From contig NZ_CP033091.2 of NCBI RefSeq assembly GCF_003697165.2, positions 67,334 to 131,333 of the forward strand: a stretch of DNA of 64,000 bases. Reading direction: 5' to 3'. Made by a program: the position numbers and the translations under genes. Numbering within the stretch: the first letter of the stretch is position 1; every line of letters begins with the position of its first letter. A model generated the notes under the pieces. It saw only the letters and a program-made list of their open reading frames with translations. It was not told the origin of the DNA and did not search any database. Positions 26,864 through 35,033 of the stretch are shown piece by piece. The stretch is from Escherichia coli DSM 30083 = JCM 1649 = ATCC 11775. GTDB lineage: Bacteria; Pseudomonadota; Gammaproteobacteria; Enterobacterales; Enterobacteriaceae.

Positions 26864-27406
26864 GTTTTCAGCCCCATCATCTTTTGAGTTTCGGGAGCCG
26901 CGGTTTTGACGTTTTGCGGGGACCTGCCTTTTGTTCCCTCCGGTATTCACCATCACCTTTTTGAAAACCTTCGCCGCAAGGGGCATCACTGCCACGGCAG
27001 GAAACGACTGTCCGGGGGCAGACCGCAAAAGTTTTTGCCTGCTTTTGGGCAAAAAGTTTTGCGGGATGTGCATTTCACCCCTGGACTGGCGGAGACGGTT
27101 GTGGCTGTCTTTGCCCCCGGCGACAGGGGCTTAAACAGGTGAATGGCACCGGACATAACAACGGGCAGGGACCCGCCGCAACGACGTGAAGCGCGGTTTG
27201 CGAAACGGCGTTGCGCCTTACATCCCGGCGGCCTTTTGCCGGGATGCCAGGAGCGCAGGCCACGGCGCGACAGAGGCGCGCGACCGGAACAGTCGCTGCA
27301 AGCCAGGGGTTTTGCGTCAGGGATGGAAGCCCGCCAGGGCGGAGACAGCTCCGCTGGCTCCGTTCACGACAGCCCGCCCCGCCAGGGGGACGCCCGGAAA
27401 AGGCAC
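26864..27406. repeat. Leading-region repeat, copy 2 (Frpo/ssi-like)
   Basis: Second copy of the repeat, directly upstream of ssb on the minus strand. It keeps the same outer blocks as copies 1 and 3 but has its own hairpin sequence and an ACTGTCCGGGGGCAGACC variant in the middle. The plus strand after it (27407-27530) is again purine-rich. It would drive ssb-yubL-yubM-psiB-psiA. Confidence 0.85.
27023..27064 (-). promoter_or_regulatory. Frpo-like single-strand promoter hairpin, copy 2
   Basis: 17-bp arms CCGCAAAAGTTTTTGCC and GGCAAAAAGTTTTGCGG with one mismatch and an eight-base loop. A stem with a mismatch, as here, is also described for the F Frpo promoter. It points toward ssb. Confidence 0.65.
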
Positions 27407-27647
27407 AGGCAGAAGAAGAACAAGACAGACAGTAATCAGAGCAGCAGAAAAAAGAAAAACAGTAGCAGTAGCAGGAACATCATCAGTAACAGACAAATGA
27501 CAGATCTGAAAAGACAGAAGCCCACAGCAGAATTTCCGCGTAATGAAAGGGGCGGCGCGTGAGCGCGGCCCCTTTCAGCGCCACCGGCGCGCGGTCTTTT
27601 CCCGGCGCGGGCAGACGAGCATTTATCCTCCCGCCTGCCCGGAGTCT

Positions 27648-28211
27648 TCAGGCACGCAGACGAATAATCATCGTCGGGACATCGGTATAAGCAAATGTGC
27701 CGCGCGGCAGCTCCTCGCGGACGTCAGAAAACGGTAACAGCTTCTCCTGCTGGCGTGGCCCGTTGAGACAGACGGCGACCAGCACGCCACCCGGACGCAA
27801 CAGGGAAAAGGCCCGCAGGATATGCCGGATATCCTGCCCGTGGCTGAACGGCGGATTCATGATAACCCGGCTGTAATACTGCACCGGCTGCCATTCCATG
27901 AAGTCGCCACACTGAACCCTGACACCGTTAAAATTTTCCCGCAGATACCGGACCAGCCCGCTGTTGATTTCCACCGCATCACACATGGCTACCGGCGCGG
28001 TATCCCTAATCGCCCGCAGTATGGCCCCGGTGCCGGCAGAGGGTTCCAGAATGTGATCACGGTTGCTGATCCCCGCCAGCGTCACCAGGCGATCACAGAC
28101 CGGGGCAGGAGTCACAAAAAGCTGAGATTCAGCCCGGATTTCAGCAACCGGCGCGGCGTTATCCAGCCTTGCGCGCATCAGCCGGATACGTTCTCTTAAC
28201 TGACTGTACAT
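27648..28211 (-). CDS. SAM-dependent methyltransferase (NPPF type)
   Basis: A 187-residue class I methyltransferase. SAM motif I is visible as ILEPSAGTGAIL (about residue 53), the acidic motif II as DAVEI, and catalytic motif IV as NPPF (about residue 117), typical of N6-adenine or N4-cytosine DNA methylation, also found in some protein and RNA enzymes. Ribosome site GGAGATAATGAC. Its place in the leading region suggests protection of incoming DNA against restriction, which is inference. The 240 bases between it and repeat copy 2 hold the purine tract and a terminator-like G+C stretch. Confidence 0.85.
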   Translation of the reverse strand: MYSQLRERIRLMRARLDNAAPVAEIRAESQLFVTPAPVCDRLVTLAGISNRDHILEPSAGTGAILRAIRDTAPVAMCDAVEINSGLVRYLRENFNGVRVQCGDFMEWQPVQYYSRVIMNPPFSHGQDIRHILRAFSLLRPGGVLVAVCLNGPRQQEKLLPFSDVREELPRGTFAYTDVPTMIIRLRA

Positions 28212-28258
28212 GTCATTATCTCCGTCATCCCCCGGGGATTTTCCCGGGAGGATATACC

Positions 28259-29620
28259 TTATTTCTGTGGGATTTCCGTAATCTTCATGTCGGTGATATA
28301 CACATTCACCAGGCGGAAATTATTGTCCATTGTGCGGCGGTAACGATATGCCCCGTGGTCTTCTGCCTCTGCCACACTGCGCACGGCCTTACAGTCCCGG
28401 GGCAGGGCAGCCCACTGTGCCTTTGTCATTTCCCGGAAACCTTCTCCCGGATAGTTGACAACAGGCGGACGCTTAGCGGCCTGACTGGCGACGGCAGCCT
28501 CTTCTGCCGATGGTGCTTTGTAGTCCGTAATGCGATCGGGCGTCACTTTCATCGTGCCACTGTACCCGAGAAAACTGTAATTCGGCGTTGTGACTGAACT
28601 CACCGTCCCGTTGCTTTTGTTCACGCGGATGATGGTCAGCCACTCGCCCCGGCTGAAAACCTGTCCGCCCGGCTCAAAATCCTGTGTCCGGGTAACCACG
28701 CCGCCGCTTTCGTCCAGCATGGCACGCTCATAGATCAGGCGGTTCTGATAGTGGTTAACCCAGCGTTGCTGATGCTGAATCTGCCGTTTATGACAGCGGA
28801 TCGCAATTTCGCGGGCCTGCTCCGTGGTGATGATGTCATCATCCAGGGCCGACCATAACGATCGACTTCCTTCATACTGGCTTTTTTCTGCCGGGCGCGG
28901 ATACGTATCCAGCGGGAAACAGGCACTGATACGGTCATGACTACTGATGAGTTTTGCCATATTCAGATCCAGCGATTCAGCCCGCCATATCGTCAGATAT
29001 TTCTGCGACTGCGCGATGGTCTTTTCAGCCTTGCGCAAATCAGCTTCGATTTTTTTGATACGACGCCAGCGAACGTCCGGACGTTCTTTATACTTCGCGT
29101 GAAGCAGTGCCGACCGCGCCCGCTCTTCCCAGTATTCCGCACGTTCAACGAGCATCACGGCACGTTTCATGCCGTTTTCAATACGCTGCGCATCACGACG
29201 GGCGCGGCGTTCGCTGTGATGCCCCACAAGAATGGGCTGACCGGGCGGGATCATCGCGGCCAGTCTTTCCACTTCATCAAGTGCCTGTGCGGATTCACTG
29301 GCCCGCTTTCCGCTGTATCCGGTAAACCGCTCCGCCCGTGCTTCCTGACGTTCAGCGAGCGTGCTGTCTTCATCCTCAATCTCTCCGGCAAGTGAGAGGA
29401 GCACGTCTTCCCGGCCCGGTGTCCAGGCTGGAGCCACAAACAGCGCCTGTTTTGGTGCCCAGCGAAAACCGGCATCATGCACTTTTTTATACGTCTCCGG
29501 GTCAAGACGTGACGCAGCATACAGGCGCAGTTTGTTGTCATCCGGTGAGTAGGTCGCGCGGTACATCTGCACAGGGCTGGCGGCTTCCGGGGCGGTCATG
29601 GTGATTGCTGCTAATGTCAT
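28259..29620 (-). CDS. DUF3560-like leading-region protein
   Basis: A 453-residue hydrophilic protein resembling the DUF3560 family. The N-terminus has YAASRLDPETYKKVHDAGFRWAP..., like the single-strand/ICP-type motif seen in plasmid proteins of this family, followed by a long Arg/Glu-rich coiled coil (about residues 85-215) and a beta-rich C-terminus. No catalytic motif is recognised. Strong ribosome site AAGGAGAACATTTT. It precedes the methyltransferase by 47 bases and probably forms an operon with it. Confidence 0.8.
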   Translation of the reverse strand: MTLAAITMTAPEAASPVQMYRATYSPDDNKLRLYAASRLDPETYKKVHDAGFRWAPKQALFVAPAWTPGREDVLLSLAGEIEDEDSTLAERQEARAERFTGYSGKRASESAQALDEVERLAAMIPPGQPILVGHHSERRARRDAQRIENGMKRAVMLVERAEYWEERARSALLHAKYKERPDVRWRRIKKIEADLRKAEKTIAQSQKYLTIWRAESLDLNMAKLISSHDRISACFPLDTYPRPAEKSQYEGSRSLWSALDDDIITTEQAREIAIRCHKRQIQHQQRWVNHYQNRLIYERAMLDESGGVVTRTQDFEPGGQVFSRGEWLTIIRVNKSNGTVSSVTTPNYSFLGYSGTMKVTPDRITDYKAPSAEEAAVASQAAKRPPVVNYPGEGFREMTKAQWAALPRDCKAVRSVAEAEDHGAYRYRRTMDNNFRLVNVYITDMKITEIPQK

Positions 29621-29671
29621 AAAATGTTCTCCTTCCGTCTGTTGCCGCCCCTCGCGGGGCGGCTCACCTCA

Positions 29672-29902
29672 TCAGTTAAAAGCGCGTTTCAGTTCAAGTG
29701 TGCGGAGCACCTGCCCGAAAGCCGTGTTTTTCATGGCGGGGATGTGTACACCACGTCCCCGGTGAAAACTCCGGGCTATGTGTCGCCCGAATGCTTTCAG
29801 CACGGGGTCAATTTCCGGCGCGGGGATGTCTTCGCGTCTGAAACGGGGATGACGGCGGGGCTTTACAGCCGCTGCGGAAGGTGAAACAATACTTACTGTC
29901 AT
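29672..29902 (-). CDS. Small basic leading-region protein
   Basis: A 76-residue basic protein (PRRHPRFRREDIP) of unknown function with a good AAGGAG site. It is the first gene downstream of repeat copy 3, 51 bases before the DUF3560-like gene. Confidence 0.6.
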   Translation of the reverse strand: MTVSIVSPSAAAVKPRRHPRFRREDIPAPEIDPVLKAFGRHIARSFHRGRGVHIPAMKNTAFGQVLRTLELKRAFN

Positions 29903-29976
29903 AAATGAAACTCCTTATGACACAGGTTAGTGAAGCCGTGAAAATCGATTGCGGCGATTTCTACGGCGTGGATTAA

Positions 29977-29999
29977 GCAGGTCCCTGACCTGCTTTTTT
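29977..29999 (+). terminator. Rho-independent terminator on plus strand
   Basis: GCAGGT/ACCTGC stem with loop CCCTG and a run of six T on the plus strand. It faces a transcript that would run antisense to the leading-region genes. A 19-codon frame (29917-29976) ends just before it but has no ribosome site, so I call no gene. The remaining bases to repeat copy 3 hold nothing recognisable. Confidence 0.6.
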
Positions 30000-30133
30000 C
30001 ATATCTGCATCTGACGCTTTCCGGTGTTTTCCTCCTTCTGTTCCTGCGTTCTCATTACCTGCCAGCCGGATGACTGACAGAACAAATAAATGCGTATTGC
30101 CGGAGCCTGAAATAAATCCTGATTTTTAAAGAA

Positions 30134-30664
30134 CATCACCCGTTGAGTTTCGGGAGCCGCGGTTTTGACGTTTCGCGGGAACCTGCTGCTGTATTCCCTG
30201 TGGTATGAACTTCACCCGTTTGAGAACCTTCGCCGCAAGGGGCATCACTGCCACGGCCTGACGCACCTGTCCTGGGCAGAACGCAAAATTTTTTACCGGG
30301 TTCTGGGTAAAAAATTTTGTGGGCTGTTCATTTACCCTGGACAGTCAGTGCGGCAGGTTGTGGCTGTCTCAGCCCCCGGCGACAGGGACTCATACGGGTG
30401 TGTGGCACTTGGCAGGCAATGAGCAGGGACCCGCCGCAACGACGTGAAGCGCGGTTTGCGAAACGGCGTTGCTCCTTACATTCCGGCGCCTTTTGCCGGG
30501 ATGCCGGGAGCGCAGGCCACGGCGCGACAGAGGCGGCGCGACCGGAACGGTCGCTGCAAGCCATGGTTTCGCGTCAGGGATGGAAGCCCGCCAGGGCGGA
30601 GACAGCTCCGCTGGCTCCGTTCACGACAGCCCGCCCCGCCAGGGGGACGCCCGGAAAAGCCATA
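30134..30664. repeat. Leading-region repeat, copy 3 (Frpo/ssi-like)
   Basis: Third copy, about 230 bases upstream of the 76-residue gene. Its central block is almost identical to copy 1, but the opening (CTGCTGCTGTATTCCCTG) and GACAGGGACTCATACGG segments differ. A strongly purine-rich tract follows on the plus strand (30665-30760). Confidence 0.85.
30284..30319 (-). promoter_or_regulatory. Frpo-like single-strand promoter hairpin, copy 3
   Basis: Same 14-bp perfect arms as copy 1 (30284-30297 and 30306-30319) with one loop base changed. It points toward the DUF3560-like and methyltransferase genes. Confidence 0.65.
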
Positions 30665-30895
30665 AACAGGAGAGGAACGGAAAGAAGAGGAAGAGGAAAA
30701 AGAAGAAGAACAATAACAAACACGGTAACCACAGAAAAATAACATCAGAAAAAACATTCCGGACACATCACTAACGGGAAGGGTAACGGGCGACGCGTCA
30801 GCGTGGCCCGCTTCCCTTCCGGCAGGCGTCAGCCTGCCAGGGGGGTTCGCGCGGGCTGACAGGCGGCCTCCACCGCCTGCCCTGTATCACCTGTT

Positions 30896-31078
30896 TCAGC
30901 TGCCCTGAAGGATATAGTGACCACCGAGGAAAACCGCCTGCTGATTCGTCACAAAATCGCAGATTTCATCAACAATCTGCGCGGTGGTGAGCGGTTTCTG
31001 CCCCATCTCACGACGCCGCGCATTAATCACGGTTTTGTAATTACGCAGAATTTCGCGGGTTTCCGTGCTGATATTCAT
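30896..31078 (-). CDS. Small leading-region protein
   Basis: A 60-residue protein with a charged helical N-terminus (ETREILRNYKTVINARRREMG) and a hydrophobic end. Its ATG overlaps the stop of the upstream gene (TAATG), so the two are probably translated together. Family not recognised. Confidence 0.6.
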   Translation of the reverse strand: MNISTETREILRNYKTVINARRREMGQKPLTTAQIVDEICDFVTNQQAVFLGGHYILQGS

Positions 31079-31449
31079 TACCCGTTCTCCCCGTCCAGCG
31101 CCTGACGCATCACCCGCATAATCTCACGTTCTTCCCTGACAAATGCGTCACCGTCGCCCCCGTTCTCGCTCCCGACAGCATGGAGGCGATAAATTTCACT
31201 ACCAGCCATCACCATCACTTTTTCCAGCAGCACCGCAGGGACTGTTACAAGGCGGTTTACGCGCTTTTCCTCCATCAGTTCATTGACAATATCGGAAACA
31301 ACTCTGTCACATGCGCCATATACAAAAGCATCGTCCAGCCGCTGCATGACGGTTTCCAGCTCATCGTCTGACAGGTTCCAGTCCTGAGCCATATGGCGCA
31401 CATTCCCACGGGTCAGCACCACGGCAAAAACGCATTCACTGTCCGGCAC
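31078..31449 (-). CDS. DUF1380-like leading-region protein
   Basis: About 123 residues from a GTG at 31449. The pattern VLTRGNVRHMAQDWNLSDDELETVMQRLDD and the later VTVPAVLLEKVM segment resemble DUF1380 proteins of plasmid leading regions. The frame remains open upstream (TVKEIIRDVLDTDV), but the only nearby ATG with a ribosome site (AAAGGAGACGAGAAC ATG TAC TGT TAA, 31483-31497) is out of frame and stops at once, so the true N-terminus may have been lost by a small deletion. Confidence 0.6.
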   Translation of the reverse strand: MPDSECVFAVVLTRGNVRHMAQDWNLSDDELETVMQRLDDAFVYGACDRVVSDIVNELMEEKRVNRLVTVPAVLLEKVMVMAGSEIYRLHAVGSENGGDGDAFVREEREIMRVMRQALDGENG

Positions 31450-31538
31450 GTCTGTATCCAGTACATCGCGGATAATTTCTTTAACAGTACATGTTCTCGT
31501 CTCCTTTACAGGGGCGGCATTGCCGCCCCGTCCGTTAA

Positions 31539-31964
31539 TCAGTCCAGCGCCGCGTAAATCGCGTTACATTCGGGGTGAAATTCGATGTGGCTCCACAACT
31601 GCGCATCACGCATCCGGTACAGGTGTGTCAGCCCTGCGTTACCGCTGTCGTGGTACAGCCACAACTGGCGGTTAATCACAAGGGAAGTCAGAATGATGCC
31701 TGCGGCATCGGCACTGACCGTGCGGTCAAACCAGTTTTCACCGTTAACCAGATGAAAACGGTCGCCATCCGGCATCATGTAACCGCCACCGTCCGGCAGG
31801 CGGATGAAGTGCCAGAAGCCTCCCTGATATTCCGGCATCATTTTTTGCGCCAGCGCGTACACATATGCTTCGGCATACAGAAAATCGTTGCCAAACAGGT
31901 AAGGCAGAAAAGACAGACGGTCGCACTCTTCAACATTCAGAGTGACAGGTTTCGCATACTGCAT
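31539..31964 (-). CDS. klcA: KlcA/ArdB-family antirestriction protein
   Basis: A 141-residue protein starting MQYAKPVTLN with GGAGGAAATCCC upstream. ArdB/KlcA proteins counter type I restriction without binding the enzyme as a DNA mimic. Family segments visible are FLPYLFGNDFLYAEAYVYALA and PEYQGGFWHFIRLPDGGGYM. A longer frame to 32144 has no site. It is the outermost leading-region gene before the IS110 element; the 220 bases upstream of it hold no gene. Confidence 0.93.
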   Translation of the reverse strand: MQYAKPVTLNVEECDRLSFLPYLFGNDFLYAEAYVYALAQKMMPEYQGGFWHFIRLPDGGGYMMPDGDRFHLVNGENWFDRTVSADAAGIILTSLVINRQLWLYHDSGNAGLTHLYRMRDAQLWSHIEFHPECNAIYAALD

Positions 31965-32189
31965 GGGATTTCCTCCGTTGTTCACATATTCCGCGACACC
32001 GGGCTGTGCCGTGCCTCCATAAAAGCCGGGCGATAAGGCGGGGATGCAAAGGGCGCAAGGGAAGCCGCAGCCTGACACACACGGCTGGCGGGAGTTGGAG
32101 GGTGAGACCGCGAAATCTGAGCGGGTAAACGACCGGAAAATCACGGCAGACGGGAAGGAGGGACCGGGTGACCGCAGCGGCGAAGCGTA

Positions 32190-32365
32190 TCCTTATATCT
32201 TGAAGATGGCATAAACTGAATCTGTAGGTCTGGCAAAGCTCATGCAGCACGTGCGAACCCGAGGGTATTAAGCCCGCATGCAAGCGTCCCGCGCATGAGC
32301 TGAGTCACTCATCACAAATCCGTACAGTTGATTGAAACCAAATTCGTATCGTAAGGAAGGGTCAT
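32190..32365 (+). ncRNA. Candidate bridge RNA region of the IS110 element
   Basis: In IS110-group elements the noncoding segment before the transposase encodes a bridge RNA that pairs with target and donor DNA. Here the segment can form local hairpins (for example GCGCATGAGCTGAGTCACTC and the AAGCCCGCATGC region). I could not derive the loops, so this is placement by family knowledge only. Confidence 0.4.
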
Positions 32366-33337
32366 ATGAGTCAACCAAATCTGCAATGCATGGGTATTGA
32401 TGTTGCCAAACTATCGCTGGACATCGCCACCACCGACACGATTGAGCCATTCACTGTGGGTAACGATGAGGATGGTTTCGCTGTTATCACAGATAAACTG
32501 AAGCACACCAAAATTAACCTGATTCTCATGGAAGCTACCGGTGGCCTTGAAGCAGCCATTGCCTGTAAGCTTCAGTCAGAAGGATACGATGTGGTTGTGA
32601 TCAACCCACGACAGGCTAGGGATTTTGCCCGTTCAATGGGATATCTGGCTAAAACAGATAAACTTGACGCCGCCATGCTAGCACAACTGGCCCTGGTCAT
32701 TGATCGCCATCCGGACCGCAGTCGTTATATACGGCATCTGCCAGATGAGGCACGAGCAGTACTTGCCGCAATGGTCGTCCGTCGTCGTCAGTTGAACCAT
32801 ATGCTGGTCGCTGAGCGTAATCGTCTCTATCCTTCTCATCCCCAAAGCAGGAAGAGTATCGATAACATTATTGATGCGCTTCAAAACGAGCTCGACCGGA
32901 TCAATGAGCAAATGAAACAACACATGACAGCATTCTTCCAGGAGCAGGCCAGACTGATAGGCAGCGTGAAAGGCGTCGGCGATATCACCGTCGCGTCGCT
33001 GATTGCCGAACTACCGGAACAGGGGAAACTCAATCGACGGGAGATTAGTGCTCTAACTGGCGTCGCTCCTCTAAACAGAGACTCCGGGAAAATGCGAGGG
33101 AAACGGACCACGTTTGGTGGCAGAGCCGGAGTGAGAGCAACGTTGAACATGGCAGCTCTGGTGGCTACGCAGTTTAATCCTGCCATAAAGCTGTTCTACC
33201 AGCGTTTGCTTGCCGCCGGAAAACCCAAAAAACTTGCTCTGGTCGCCTGCATGCGCAAACTCATCACCATTCTGAATACCATGCTCAGAAAAGGGGAAGA
33301 GTGGAACGCCTCATTTCAATCACAGGTAATCTCATGA
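32366..33337 (+). CDS. IS110-family DEDD transposase
   Basis: A 323-residue recombinase. The N-terminal RuvC-like DEDD residues are visible in MGIDVAKLSLD (D near 10), LMEATGG (E near 56) and KTDKLDAAM (D near 101/104). The C-terminal Transposase_20 domain has the IGSVKGVGDITVASLIAELPE and ALTGVAPLNRDSGKMRG segments with its conserved serine. Good start context AAGGAAGGGTCAT. The frame is intact, so the element may be active. Confidence 0.93.
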   Translation: MSQPNLQCMGIDVAKLSLDIATTDTIEPFTVGNDEDGFAVITDKLKHTKINLILMEATGGLEAAIACKLQSEGYDVVVINPRQARDFARSMGYLAKTDKLDAAMLAQLALVIDRHPDRSRYIRHLPDEARAVLAAMVVRRRQLNHMLVAERNRLYPSHPQSRKSIDNIIDALQNELDRINEQMKQHMTAFFQEQARLIGSVKGVGDITVASLIAELPEQGKLNRREISALTGVAPLNRDSGKMRGKRTTFGGRAGVRATLNMAALVATQFNPAIKLFYQRLLAAGKPKKLALVACMRKLITILNTMLRKGEEWNASFQSQVIS

Positions 33338-33400
33338 CTGCCGGTCATTTTACATAATGACAGAAAGAACAACTTATCCCGCAGGCCTGTTGTGATCCGC

Positions 33401-33597
33401 CCTCCCACGGACAAAGCATCCGCGATGTCAGTGGGGCCGCTGCTCATAGCTGCTGATAGTGCAGCTTTCGGCTGTTTTTGTACCAAATACGGAGAATTGC
33501 AAGATAGCGGGCAATAGCCACTTTTTTAACAGGATGTAAAGATGCTAGTTACAATATAAAGAAATCTATCAAGCCGCTAGTCAAGCGGCTTTGGTCG
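33401..33597. other. Intergenic stretch after IS110
   Basis: About 200 bases with a GCTGCTCATAGCTGCTGATAG-like dyad near 33440 and an AAGCCGCTAGTCAAGCGGCTT hairpin (33570-33590) that can terminate the minus-strand operon to its right. No gene is seen. Confidence 0.5.
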
Positions 33598-33810
33598 TTA
33601 CTTGCCGCAGAGTGGACACCCACCTTGCATAGGGGCAAAGTTAATTGACTGCGATTTACGGATGCTTTCATTGACGGCAAAGCTCTCCATGCCCTCTTGC
33701 AGAGGTACTCTTCGGTTATCCTTATAAAAATGACTAAGAACCCGTAGGAACTCCTTTCGATCTTCTTCAGAAGCCTCGAAGTAAGCGTTAAGAATTTTTG
33801 CACTACTCAT
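33598..33810 (-). CDS. Small protein with C-terminal cysteine pair
   Basis: A 70-residue protein with a strong AAGGAGAACAT site. The first half is helical and charged (EASEEDRKEFLRVLSHFYKDN); it ends GGCPLCGK, a CXXC of zinc-ribbon type. It follows the SLATT-like gene by 12 bases, so the two form an operon. Family not recognised. Confidence 0.65.
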   Translation of the reverse strand: MSSAKILNAYFEASEEDRKEFLRVLSHFYKDNRRVPLQEGMESFAVNESIRKSQSINFAPMQGGCPLCGK

Positions 33811-33822
33811 ATGTTCTCCTTG

Positions 33823-34398
33823 TTAAAATTTCCCACAACCATCACAAACACATTTTCCCGGTTTCAAAGTTAGGGGAACGACATTACAAATATGGCATTT
33901 TTTTTTGAAGTAGAAACAGGACATACGGTTTGCATAACGAAGTTCTTTATCACTCACACACAAAGTTAAGTCTTCCTGCTCCCTTCGCTCAAATTTTTCC
34001 GTCAAATCGTCTATCAAAATTTCCAATTTGGCTTCGTCAAGCTTACCTATTTTCTTGCGAACACTACCAGCTAGGTTATAAATGGCTGTATTTTCCTTAA
34101 CGGAAGCCATGCAATCACTATATGAGCGATCCCATCCGGAAACCAAAGACCACAGCGAGAACCCCAATTGCATGATACTTGCCACACCGGCAATTGTGAT
34201 GCAAAGCGGCAGAAATGGAGCTTCAAGTCCGAATGATAAAACTGCACAACCTATCATCAGTGGAACAAAGACCCCAAGGAAGGTGACAACCTTACGCTTC
34301 CAGTCTAAGGATCTCATACGCCTATCAAAAATTCGAGACGTACCATATGAAATAAATTCTATGTGTGCCACTTCAGCACGAGTTTTCTCTTCATCCAT
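33823..34398 (-). CDS. SLATT-like two-helix membrane protein with cysteine cluster
   Basis: A 191-residue protein with a helical N-terminus, two adjacent membrane helices (about residues 38-58 and 62-88) and a charged helical region, the layout of SLATT domains predicted as membrane effectors in nucleotide-signalling defence systems. The C-terminus has CHIC, then 13 residues, then CDGC, a zinc-ribbon pattern also seen in mobile-element SLATT proteins. No SMODS, CD-NTase or SLOG gene lies beside it. The ATG at 34398 lacks a clear ribosome site. Function is unproven. Confidence 0.65.
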   Translation of the reverse strand: MDEEKTRAEVAHIEFISYGTSRIFDRRMRSLDWKRKVVTFLGVFVPLMIGCAVLSFGLEAPFLPLCITIAGVASIMQLGFSLWSLVSGWDRSYSDCMASVKENTAIYNLAGSVRKKIGKLDEAKLEILIDDLTEKFERREQEDLTLCVSDKELRYANRMSCFYFKKKCHICNVVPLTLKPGKCVCDGCGKF

Positions 34399-34810
34399 AA
34401 TCAATAAAACTTGTTATCCGGTGTTTTAATCTTTAATAAGACTGACCCTGCTCATATTATTTAGAATCATTTAAAATGTCGATGCCCGACACGAGAGATA
34501 TCTCGCTCAAAACAGCCTGTCAGCGTAGTATCGAAGCGAGTCAGTTTTTTGCTTGAGATGGGCGATTCCATAATATTATCCCGTACTTTTTTCAGATAAC
34601 CGCCTCCCATTAAGACAGTTGCTTGCATCAACGCCAGCCCGGCTAAGATGGAGGCACGGCACAGCCCGCACACGACTCGACGTCCACATAACTGAACCCC
34701 CACAAGGCCATGCTCCGCATGGCCGGGTAAAGCGGAGCCGGCGGCGACTTCCTTTGTGCTCTGTCCGGGGACCGGCAGGAAAAAGGCGGGGATTTTCCCC
34801 GCCATCGTCA

Positions 34811-34989
34811 TCATTTCCGGATTTTTGCCAGGGCATCCGCCATGCTGCGGATTTCATCCCGTGCCTCCAAGAAAACTCCCGCAGAATATAGCGGTCAAAC
34901 AAGCGGCGGGGCGGTTCACCCGGTATACGCAGCACATCACAGACCAAGCCACTGGCCAAGATATGTTCCACACACTCACTGGCAGGCAT
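34811..34989 (-). pseudogene. Frameshifted small plasmid protein
   Basis: A frame starts MPASECVEHILASGLVCDVL and runs to LREF near 34868; the continuation ...FLEARDEIRSMADALAKIRK, ending TGA at 34811, is in another frame. The join at GGGAGTTTTCTTGG looks like a small insertion in the T run. The product would be ~60 residues, helical. Family not recognised. The ~400 bases between this and the SLATT-like gene hold no intact gene, only an inverted CATGCTCCGCATGGCC-type dyad near 34711. Confidence 0.45.
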
Positions 34990-35033
34990 TAATGGAATCG
35001 TAGTCTCACGCTGATAATCAGATCGACAATACA

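Larger units (their letters stand above)
32187..33400 (+). mobile_element. IS110-family insertion sequence
   Basis: One transposase gene with about 180 noncoding bases before it and a short tail after it, and no terminal inverted repeats visible, all typical of IS110. The left end is placed where the klcA-upstream sequence changes (near GCGGCGAAGCG); the right end is uncertain within about 60 bases. The element separates the leading region from the sop region. Confidence 0.7.

Noticed and set aside
34467..34814. Minus-strand 115-codon frame left of the sop region
   Set aside because: No start context; it overlaps the decayed 34811-34989 gene in another frame and shows no protein-like pattern.
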